From Lysobacteraceae bacterium UBA6001 (GTDB taxonomy: Bacteria; Pseudomonadota; Gammaproteobacteria; Xanthomonadales; Xanthomonadaceae): a stretch of 12,039 nucleotides of DNA. Each line of letters opens with the position of its first letter. The first letter of the stretch is position 1. This document shows positions 1 through 6,215 of this stretch, piece by piece. Below the pieces are notes generated by a model. It saw nothing but the letters and a program-made list of their open reading frames with translations, did no database searches and was not told where the DNA came from. Made by a program: the position numbers and the translations under genes. The stretch covers positions 1-12,039 of the forward strand of contig DJAN01000199.1 in the NCBI GenBank assembly GCA_002429615.1. The letters are read 5' to 3'.

Positions 1-484
1 GCAGGCCGACGGACGCGGCGGGCGTGGCGGCGGTGGTGGCGAGTTCGCCCGGCGGCAGCTTCACCTCGATGCGACGCTTCTGCGGCGGGTAGCACACGCC
101 GGCATCGGCGCAGCCCTGGTAGCGCACTTCCAGGGTGACGCTGCGGGTGCCCGGGGCGGCCTCGCCGGCCAGCACGGCGCGCAGCTGGCCGCGATAGGTC
201 TCCACGTTGCCGAAGAACTCGTCGTGCTTCTTGTGTCCTTCCGGCAGCGTCAGCGGCCCGGGCGTGAAGCCGGGGTCGACCGGGGTCACCCCGATCCGAT
301 GCCGGTACAGGTAGTAGCCGTCGGCGATCTTCCACTGCAGCTCGATGCCGTCACGGCCGTCGGCGCGCGCGCTGAGCGCGAACGCCTGGTCCACCGGAAG
401 CAGGTCGGCTTCGGTGAAGGCCAGGGCGGGCAGGGAGGTCAGCGACAGCGCGCACAGCGCCACGAAACGGTGCAGCCACTTCAT
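1..484 (-). CDS. dsbD: Thiol:disulfide interchange protein DsbD, N-terminal part (cut by window edge)
   Basis: DsbD is an inner-membrane protein that moves electrons from cytoplasmic thioredoxin to periplasmic partners such as DsbC and cytochrome c maturation proteins. The first 161 codons are visible, running off the left edge. Residues 1-22 form a signal peptide (MK start, hydrophobic stretch, LPALA before FTEADLLP). The rest matches the periplasmic alpha domain: YYLYRHRI near residue 58, VETYRG near 94, and YQGCADAGVCYPP near 122. C125 and C131 have the same six-residue spacing as the active-site pair of E. coli nDsbD (C103/C109). The membrane domain and C-terminal thioredoxin domain lie outside the window. 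The ATG at 484 follows the cutA stop by 3 bp, so the two genes are probably co-transcribed, as they are adjacent in E. coli. The identification is secure; that the rest of the gene is intact is assumed. Confidence 0.93.
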   Translation of the reverse strand, partial: MKWLHRFVALCALSLTSLPALAFTEADLLPVDQAFALSARADGRDGIELQWKIADGYYLYRHRIGVTPVDPGFTPGPLTLPEGHKKHDEFFGNVETYRGQLRAVLAGEAAPGTRSVTLEVRYQGCADAGVCYPPQKRRIEVKLPPGELATTAATPAASVGL

Positions 485-487
485 GAA

Positions 488-823
488 TCAGGAATCCTCG
501 AAGGTTTGCGCCCGGATCCAGTCCAGGTAGGCGGGCAGGCCGGCGCTGGCCGGGATCGCGACCGCTTCCGGCAGGTCGTACGGATGCAGCTCGCAGAGCC
601 GGGCAATGGTCGCATCCAGGCGCGCCTGCCGGGTCTTGATCAGTAGCTGGACTTCCTCGGCGCTCTCCACCGCGCCATTCCAGCGATATACCGAGTGCGC
701 GCCGGGCAGCCGGGTCACGCAGGCCGCCAGTCCCTCGCCGACCAGGGCGCGGGCGATCGCCTCGGCGCTGTCGGCGTCGGGACAGGTGCTCAGCAGCAGG
801 TGGACCGGGTCGGCGGCGGGCAT
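488..823 (-). CDS. cutA: Divalent-cation tolerance protein CutA
   Basis: A 111-residue protein, the usual size for CutA1, a small trimeric cytoplasmic protein linked genetically to copper tolerance but with no settled biochemical role. Family signatures are present in order: LLSTCPD near the N-terminus, LAACVTRLPGAHSVYRWNG (residues 32-50), LLIKTR (60-65), HPYDLPE (80-86) and GLPAYLDWI (95-103). Three cysteines (C14, C35, C77) correspond roughly to the three of E. coli CutA. It lies 3 bp upstream of dsbD, the same pairing as in E. coli (dsbD was once called cutA2). The gene is divergent from groES. There is no normal ribosome-binding site: GGTGG touches the ATG, and a TATACT box lies 6 bp before it, which suggests a leaderless message. 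Confidence 0.93.
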   Translation of the reverse strand: MPAADPVHLLLSTCPDADSAEAIARALVGEGLAACVTRLPGAHSVYRWNGAVESAEEVQLLIKTRQARLDATIARLCELHPYDLPEAVAIPASAGLPAYLDWIRAQTFEDS

Positions 824-829
824 CCACCC

Positions 830-835
830 AGTATA
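830..835 (-). promoter_or_regulatory. Candidate -10 box of cutA-dsbD
   Basis: On the minus strand TATACT is followed by six bases (GGGTGG) and then the cutA ATG. With normal spacing the transcript would start at or beside the A of the start codon. I see no convincing -35 box at 16-18 bp upstream (the region is CCCGGG-like), so the assignment rests on the -10 alone. Confidence 0.4.
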
Positions 836-885
836 GGGGCGCGCGCCGCCGGCCCGGGCAGCTCGAAAATTTCCACCATCGGCCC

Positions 886-913
886 CTTGAAAGCCCCGGC
901 ACGGGCTCCATTA
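886..913 (+). promoter_or_regulatory. Sigma32-type heat-shock promoter of groESL
   Basis: CTTGAAA at 886-892 and CTCCATTA at 906-913 match the sigma32 (RpoH) elements CTTGAA and CCCCAT-T, with 14 bp between CTTGAA and CTCCAT, inside the usual 13-15 bp range. The predicted start is near 918-920, about 110 bases before groES. A heat-shock promoter is expected for this operon in gammaproteobacteria. The assignment is by motif only. Confidence 0.7.
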
Positions 914-919
914 CTGCCC

Positions 920-942
920 GGTCCCGCCCGGCGGGCCTTTTT
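920..942 (+). terminator. Terminator-like hairpin in the groES upstream region
   Basis: CCCGC (923-927) pairs with GCGGG (931-935) around a 3-base loop. GG (920-921) can extend the stem to CC (936-937) past a bulged T, and TTTTT follows at 938-942. It has the form of a short intrinsic terminator, but no plus-strand gene ends here. It sits right after the sigma32 start site and before the CIRCE/sigma70 promoter. It could stop read-through or antisense-derived transcripts, or affect the 5' end of the heat-shock transcript. The role is unknown. Confidence 0.35.
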
Positions 943-952
943 GCGCGGTGCC

Positions 953-979
953 TTGGCACTCGTCACCGGCGAGTGCTAA
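953..979. promoter_or_regulatory. CIRCE operator for the HrcA repressor
   Basis: TTGGCACTC (953-961), a 9-bp spacer, then GAGTGCTAA (971-979). This is the CIRCE consensus TTAGCACTC-N9-GAGTGCTAA with one change (G for A at position 3). CIRCE is bound by HrcA, whose activity depends on free GroEL, which gives feedback control of chaperonin synthesis. Groups such as Xanthomonas and Xylella carry both HrcA/CIRCE and sigma32 control of groESL. Confidence 0.95.
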
Positions 980-982
980 AAT
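953..982 (+). promoter_or_regulatory. Sigma70-type promoter of groESL, overlapping CIRCE
   Basis: TTGGCA (953-958) and TAAAAT (977-982) are separated by 18 bp, and TG at 974-975 gives an extended -10. The start is predicted near 989, leaving a leader of about 39 bases that contains the groES ribosome-binding site AAGAGGG (1014-1020). Both boxes lie within or beside the CIRCE palindrome, so HrcA binding would block this promoter directly. Confidence 0.65.
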
Positions 983-1027
983 TGCCCGTCTTTTCCAGAC
1001 CAATCAAACACTTAAGAGGGTCTTTCA

Positions 1028-1315
1028 ATGAGCATCAAGCCGCTTCATGACCGCGTCGTGGTCAAGCCGATCGAAGCCGACGAAATTTCCGCCGGCGGCA
1101 TCGTGATCCCGGACTCGGCCAAGGAGAAGTCCACCAAGGGTGAGGTCGTGGCCGTCGGCACCGGCAAGCCGCTGGACAACGGCAGCGTGCGCGCGCCGGT
1201 GGTCAAGGTGGGCGACAAGGTCATCTACGGCCAGTACGCCGGCAGCAGCTACAAGTCCGAAGGCGTCGAGTACAAGGTGCTCCGCGAGGACGACATCCTG
1301 GCGATCATCGGCTGA
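1028..1315 (+). CDS. groES: Co-chaperonin GroES (Hsp10)
   Basis: A 95-residue protein of standard GroES length. It forms the heptameric lid that closes the GroEL folding chamber in the cytoplasm. It begins with [13 protein letters not shown], has the mobile-loop segment with GGIVIP at residues 23-28 that docks on GroEL, and ends with the family's [15 protein letters not shown]. The start is fixed by AAGAGGG at 1014-1020, 7 bases before the ATG. groEL follows after 51 bp with no terminator, so the two form one operon. Expression should come from the sigma32-like promoter and the CIRCE-controlled promoter upstream. Confidence 0.98.
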   Translation: MSIKPLHDRVVVKPIEADEISAGGIVIPDSAKEKSTKGEVVAVGTGKPLDNGSVRAPVVKVGDKVIYGQYAGSSYKSEGVEYKVLREDDILAIIG

Positions 1316-1363
1316 TCGCCGAACGTCATTCCCCCTTTTCTTAAGAATCTACTGAGGTAATAG

Positions 1364-3016
<1,653 letters not shown>

Positions 3017-3052
3017 GTCCGTACCGCGGCCCTCGCGCCGTACGCTGTATCG

Positions 3053-3083
3053 AAAACCCCGCCGTGAGGCGGGGTTTTCTTTT
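3053..3083 (+). terminator. Intrinsic terminator of groESL
   Basis: AAAACCCCGCC (3053-3063) pairs perfectly with GGCGGGGTTTT (3068-3078) around the loop GTGA, and is followed by CTTTT. The stem has seven G-C pairs plus four A-U pairs and an uninterrupted U-run. It begins 36 bp after the groEL stop and separates the chaperonin operon from the aroG attenuator. Confidence 0.93.
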
Positions 3084-3115
3084 GCCCGCCGTCTTCGCAG
3101 TTGCCGATGAAACGG

Positions 3116-3144
3116 TTGGCGCGGCGGAGAACCCGTGTTATCAA
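3116..3144 (+). promoter_or_regulatory. Candidate promoter of the leader peptide-aroG unit
   Basis: TTGGCG (3116-3121) and TATCAA (3139-3144) are 17 bp apart, with TG at 3136-3137 giving an extended -10. The start would fall at about 3151-3153, on or next to the ATG of the leader peptide (3153). That would explain why the leader has no ribosome-binding site at a normal distance. The nearest GGAG (3126-3129) lies upstream of the predicted start and would not be transcribed. Confidence 0.5.
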
Positions 3145-3152
3145 TGCTGCCC

Positions 3153-3236
3153 ATGAACGCAAACCGCAGCCGCTTTTACTTTTGGTACTACGGTTTTCCG
3201 ATGCCGCTGGCGGAGGAAGGATTGCGCTCACCCTGA
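3153..3236 (+). CDS. Aromatic-rich leader peptide controlling aroG
   Basis: A 27-codon frame from ATG 3153 to TGA 3236. Residues 7-16 read RFYFWYYGFP: F8, Y9, F10, W11, Y12, Y13 and F15, so seven of eight successive positions are aromatic and all three aromatic amino acids are covered. Such clusters are the hallmark of leader peptides in ribosome-mediated attenuation (trp, pheA and similar operons). It precedes a rho-independent terminator and then aroG, the matching pathway gene. The three Phe codons are all TTT, whereas aroG uses TTC for all five of its phenylalanines. An in-frame ATG at 3144 would add MLP, but it overlaps the predicted -10 box. The peptide itself is expected to have no function beyond ribosome stalling. 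The frame and its context are seen directly; the function is inferred. Confidence 0.88.
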   Translation: MNANRSRFYFWYYGFPMPLAEEGLRSP

Positions 3237-3290
3237 AGGAACCTTCAGACGCATCCCGAAAGCCGCCAGCAAACCTGGCGGCTTTTTTGT
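3164..3290 (+). promoter_or_regulatory. Transcription attenuator responding to Phe, Tyr and Trp
   Basis: Four RNA segments can be matched by eye. Segment 1 (3164-3170, CCGCAGC) pairs with segment 2 (3206-3213, GCTGGCGG) with one bulged G, and the aromatic codons lie in the loop. Segment 2 also pairs perfectly over 8 bp with part of segment 3 (3263-3270, CCGCCAGC), forming the antiterminator. Segment 3 (3261-3269) pairs over 9 bp with segment 4 (3275-3283), forming the terminator. A small hairpin, CTGAAG (3233-3238) with CTTCAG (3243-3248), lies between segments 2 and 3 and brings them together. A ribosome stalled at codons 8-13 for lack of charged tRNA would cover segment 1, free segment 2 and let RNA polymerase read into aroG. 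With fast translation, 1:2 forms and then 3:4 terminates. Confidence 0.82.
3261..3288 (+). terminator. Rho-independent terminator of the aroG attenuator
   Basis: AGCCGCCAG (3261-3269) and CTGGCGGCT (3275-3283) form a perfect 9-bp stem with loop CAAAC, and the U-run TTTTTT (3283-3288) begins with the last paired base. It lies 24 bp after the leader stop and 50 bp before the aroG ATG. No gene other than the leader peptide needs a terminator here, which supports a regulatory role. Confidence 0.92.
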
Positions 3291-3337
3291 TGCCGCCACG
3301 CTGGGGCCCCCAAGTACTCGACCCCCCGGAGAACACC

Positions 3338-4408
3338 ATGCCCCCCCTGACCGATGACCTGCGCATCCGCAAGATCGAACCGCTGGTCACGCCCGCCGAA
3401 CTGATCGGCGAACTGCCGTGCGACGAAGCCGCCTCGGAAACCGTGGCGCGTTCGCGCAGCGCGCTGCACGCCATCCTGCATGGCCGCGATGACCGCCTGG
3501 CGGTGGTGATCGGCCCGTGCTCGATCCACGACTCGCAGGCCGCGCTCGAATACGCCGCGCGCCTGCGCCCGCTGCGCGACACGCTCGGCGACGCGCTGGA
3601 GATCGTGATGCGCGTGTACTTCGAGAAGCCGCGCACCACGGTGGGCTGGAAGGGGCTGATCAACGACCCGGATCTGGATGGCAGTTTCCAGATCAACAAG
3701 GGCCTGGCGGTGGCGCGCGGCCTGCTGCGCGACATCAACCGGCTCGGCCTGCCGGCCGGCGTGGAGTTCCTCGACACGATCTCGCCGCAGTACATCGCCG
3801 ACCTGGTGGCCTGGGGCGCGATTGGCGCGCGTACCACCGAGAGCCAGGTGCATCGTGAACTGGCGTCCGGCCTGTCGTGCCCGATCGGGTTCAAGAACGG
3901 CACCAGTGGCGACGTGAAGATCGCCGCCGACGCGGTGAGCGCGGCATCGCATGCGCACCACTTCCTGTCAGTGACCAAGCGCGGCCAGACCGCGATCGTC
4001 GCCACCAGCGGCAATCCGGATTGCCACGTCATCCTGCGCGGCGGCAGCCGGCCGAACTACGATGCCGAGAGTGTCGATGCCGCCGGTGCGGCGTTGCAGA
4101 AGGCGGGCCTAGCGCAGCGGCTGATGATCGATGCCAGCCACGCCAACAGCGGCAAGAACCCGGACAACCAGCCGAAGGTGATCGCCGACATCGCCGCGCA
4201 GCTGGCGGCGGGCGAGACGCGGATCGTGGGCGCGATGGTGGAGAGCCATCTGGTCGGTGGGCGGCAGGAACTGGTGGAAGGCCAGCCGCTGGTCTACGGG
4301 CAGAGCATCACCGATGGCTGCATTGATTGGGAAACGTCGGTGGCCGTGCTGGAACAGCTGGCCGACGCGGTGCGTGTGCGGCGCGCGCGCGTGGCGGCGG
4401 CCGCCTGA
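3338..4408 (+). CDS. aroG: 3-deoxy-7-phosphoheptulonate synthase (DAHP synthase), AroG type
   Basis: This enzyme condenses phosphoenolpyruvate and erythrose 4-phosphate to DAHP, the committed step of the shikimate pathway to Phe, Tyr and Trp. The 356-residue protein is close to full length for class I-alpha enzymes and aligns with E. coli AroG almost without gaps. Signatures are VVIGPCSIHD (57-65), RVYFEKPRTTVGWKGLINDP (92-111), GARTTESQVHRELASGLSCP (163-182), DASHANSGK (265-273) and VGAMVESHLVGGRQ (297-310). Metal ligands C61, H268, E302 and D326 are all present at the E. coli positions. Residues implicated in Phe feedback in E. coli AroG (D6/D7, P150, S180, F209, S211, V221) are also kept, so Phe sensitivity is likely. 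GGAGA (3328-3332) sets the start. The frame is open back to ATG 3101, but that extension would cross the attenuator. Convergent with the CoA-transferase gene. Confidence 0.96.
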   Translation: MPPLTDDLRIRKIEPLVTPAELIGELPCDEAASETVARSRSALHAILHGRDDRLAVVIGPCSIHDSQAALEYAARLRPLRDTLGDALEIVMRVYFEKPRTTVGWKGLINDPDLDGSFQINKGLAVARGLLRDINRLGLPAGVEFLDTISPQYIADLVAWGAIGARTTESQVHRELASGLSCPIGFKNGTSGDVKIAADAVSAASHAHHFLSVTKRGQTAIVATSGNPDCHVILRGGSRPNYDAESVDAAGAALQKAGLAQRLMIDASHANSGKNPDNQPKVIADIAAQLAAGETRIVGAMVESHLVGGRQELVEGQPLVYGQSITDGCIDWETSVAVLEQLADAVRVRRARVAAAA

Positions 4409-4416
4409 CCGCCCCA

Positions 4417-4509
4417 TGTAGGAGCGGCTTCAGCCGCGACCGGGGTGTTGGCTCGCGGCAAGCTTCCTGGAGCGGAGAATTTCCGGTCGCGGCTGAAGCC
4501 GCTCCTACA
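4417..4509. repeat. Inverted REP pair 1 (BIME-like), between convergent genes
   Basis: Two perfect 27-bp inverted arms, 4417-4443 and 4483-4509, flank a 39-bp centre. Each arm begins TGTAGGAGCGGCTTCAGCCG and contains its own short palindrome GCGGC-TTCA-GCCGC. This resembles REP elements with a GTAG head, which are common in Xanthomonadaceae and Pseudomonas and usually mobilised by a separate RAYT-family transposase (none in the window). The element starts 8 bp after the aroG stop and ends 11 bp before the stop of the convergent gene. It has no T-run, so it is not a classical terminator, but the large hairpin may protect both 3' ends. A related copy lies at 8541-8643. Confidence 0.88.
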
Positions 4510-4520
4510 AGGAGGGAGGC

Positions 4521-6038
4521 TCACCCCTCCCGCATCGTTCCCGTATCCAGCCAGCGCTGATGCCAGGACAACGCCTCCGGCAACAGGTGCGGGGTGTGCT
4601 TGCCATACGCATCGCGGCACGCCCGCGCGAAATAATCTTCCAGCTGCGCGCGGAAATCCGGATGCACGCACTGGTCGATCACCACGCGCGCGCGTTGCTT
4701 CGGCGTCAAGCCGCGCAGGTCCGCCAGGCCCTGCTCGGTGACGATCACCGCTACGTCGTGCTCGGTGTGATCCACATGGCTCACCATCGGCACGATCGAG
4801 GAGATCGTGCCGTTCTTCGCCGTCGACGGACTCAGGAACGCCGACAGGAACCCGTTGCGCGCGAAGTCGCCCGAGCCGCCAATGCCGTTCATGATCCGCG
4901 AGCCCATCACATGGGTCGAATTGACGTTGCCGTACAGGTCGGCCTCGATCATGCCGTTCATGCCGATGCAGCCCAGCCGGCGCACCAGCTCCGGGTGATT
5001 GGAAATCTCCTGCGTGCGCATCACGATGCGCTCGCGGTAGAAGTCGATGTTGCGCTTGAACTCCTCGTTCGCCGCCGGGCTCAACGCAAAGCCGGTGCAC
5101 GATGCATAGCGCAGCACGCCGGACTTCAGCAGGTCGAGCATGCCGTCCTGGATCACCTCGGTGAACGCCTCCAGGTCGCGGAAGCCGCTGTTGGCCAGCC
5201 CGGTCAGCACCGCATTGGGAATATTGCCCACGCCCGACTGCAGCGGCAGCAGGTTCGCCGGCAGGCGGCCGCGCGCGACCTCATGCTTGAGGAACTCGAT
5301 CAGGTGGCCGGCGATGCGCTCGCTGGTCTCATCGGCCGGCGTGAACGGGCTGTTGCGATCCGGGCCGTTGGTGCGCACCACCGCGACCACCTTATCCAGG
5401 TCGCAATTGAGCGTGGTCTGGCCGATGCGGTCGTCGCCATGCACCAGCGGGATCGGCTTGCGATGCGGCGGCAACGCGGTGCCGTAGTAGATGTCGTGCA
5501 TGCCGTCGATGCCCGCCGGCTGCCACTCGTTGACCTCGATGATGATCTTCTTGGCCAGGTCGAGCCAGGTCTTGTTGTTGCCCACCGAGGTCGACGGCAC
5601 CAGGCTGCCGTCCTCGCGGATCGCCGTCACCTCGATCACCGCGGTGTCGATCTCGCCGTAGAAGCCGAACCACACATGCTGGGCGACATGGCTGAGATGG
5701 ATGTCGATGTAATCCAGCTTGCCGGCATTGATCCGCGCGCGCGCGTCCGGGTCGGTCTGGAACGGCATGCGCAGTGCGATGCCATCGGCCTTGGCCAGCG
5801 CACCGTCCAGCTCCGGCGCGGTCGAGGCGCCGGTCATCAGCTTGATCTGGAACGGTCGCCCGGCCTGATGCGCGTCCTCGATCTGCTGCGCCAGCGCGAT
5901 AGGCACGGCCTTCGGATAACCCGAGCCGGTGAAGCCACTCATCGCCACGGTCTCGCCGGGCGCGATCCAGGCGGCGGCGGCTTCGGCGGACATCACGCGG
6001 TCGCGCAGGCGAGGGTGGAGAATGCGTTCGGCGGTCAT
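4521..6038 (-). CDS. Succinyl-CoA:acetate CoA-transferase (AarC/acetyl-CoA hydrolase family)
   Basis: This cytoplasmic enzyme family moves CoA between succinyl-CoA and acetate, releasing succinate and acetyl-CoA. The 505-residue product matches the AarC/Cat1 group over its whole length: SGFTGSGYPKAVP near residue 34, LMTGASTAPELDGALAKADG near 67, LLPLQSGVGNIPNAVL near 263, EVIQDGML with the expected catalytic glutamate E294 (the E. coli-type family residue forming the CoA thioester; E294 also in Acetobacter AarC), MNGMIEADLYGNVNSTHVMG, and GKHTPHLLPEALSWHQRWLDTGTM at the end. I chose ATG at 6038 because AarC starts MTERI and this gives MTAERI; a GTG at 6047 would add three residues. No clear ribosome-binding site precedes either start. 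A weak GATAAT -10 lies at 6071-6076. The gene stands alone. Simple acetyl-CoA hydrolase activity is the main alternative. Confidence 0.9.
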   Translation of the reverse strand: MTAERILHPRLRDRVMSAEAAAAWIAPGETVAMSGFTGSGYPKAVPIALAQQIEDAHQAGRPFQIKLMTGASTAPELDGALAKADGIALRMPFQTDPDARARINAGKLDYIDIHLSHVAQHVWFGFYGEIDTAVIEVTAIREDGSLVPSTSVGNNKTWLDLAKKIIIEVNEWQPAGIDGMHDIYYGTALPPHRKPIPLVHGDDRIGQTTLNCDLDKVVAVVRTNGPDRNSPFTPADETSERIAGHLIEFLKHEVARGRLPANLLPLQSGVGNIPNAVLTGLANSGFRDLEAFTEVIQDGMLDLLKSGVLRYASCTGFALSPAANEEFKRNIDFYRERIVMRTQEISNHPELVRRLGCIGMNGMIEADLYGNVNSTHVMGSRIMNGIGGSGDFARNGFLSAFLSPSTAKNGTISSIVPMVSHVDHTEHDVAVIVTEQGLADLRGLTPKQRARVVIDQCVHPDFRAQLEDYFARACRDAYGKHTPHLLPEALSWHQRWLDTGTMREG

Positions 6039-6177
6039 GGCAGGCACGGCTACGGCGTCGGGGGAGTCCTATTATCGACCACGGCATGGGGCGCCCGCTT
6101 GCGACGAAGGTGGGATGGTGCGGCCATCGCCGATATGTCCCCGTCGTTGCAAATCCGTTTCGCCCACCCGCCACGGG

Positions 6178-6183
6178 TAGCAT
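6178..6183 (+). promoter_or_regulatory. Possible -10 box of the first AsmA-like gene
   Basis: TAGCAT lies 32 bp before the ATG at 6216, in the 177-bp divergent region 6039-6215. The second paralog also has TAGCAT (8802-8807) at a similar distance (36 bp) before its ATG, and that shared placement is the main reason to list it. There is no good -35 at normal spacing: TTGCAA at 6147-6152 is 25 bp away. Confidence 0.25.
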
Positions 6184-6215
6184 GACCCTCCTTGCACCTT
6201 CCGGAGTCCTTGGCC

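Noticed and set aside
920..942. Terminator of a plus-strand gene upstream of groES
   Set aside because: No plus-strand gene ends there; cutA and dsbD are on the other strand. It is kept only as a hairpin of unknown role.
1338..1347. 10-bp palindrome TTCTTAAGAA between groES and groEL as an operator or processing site
   Set aside because: It is short, AT-rich and without a known binding protein; chance is a sufficient explanation.
3101..3337. Upstream extension of aroG by 79 codons, starting at ATG 3101
   Set aside because: The frame is open, but the extension runs across the leader peptide and attenuator terminator in another frame, has no ribosome-binding site, and has no counterpart in AroG, whose metal ligands fall on the E. 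coli numbering only with the start at 3338.
4417..4509. Classical bidirectional intrinsic terminator
   Set aside because: The inverted arms are not followed by a T-run on either strand, and the sequence matches a dispersed REP family, so it is listed as a repeat.
4560..6185. 541-codon plus-strand frame opposite the CoA-transferase gene
   Set aside because: It is a shadow of the well-recognised minus-strand enzyme, with a composition rich in Arg and His and no recognisable motif.
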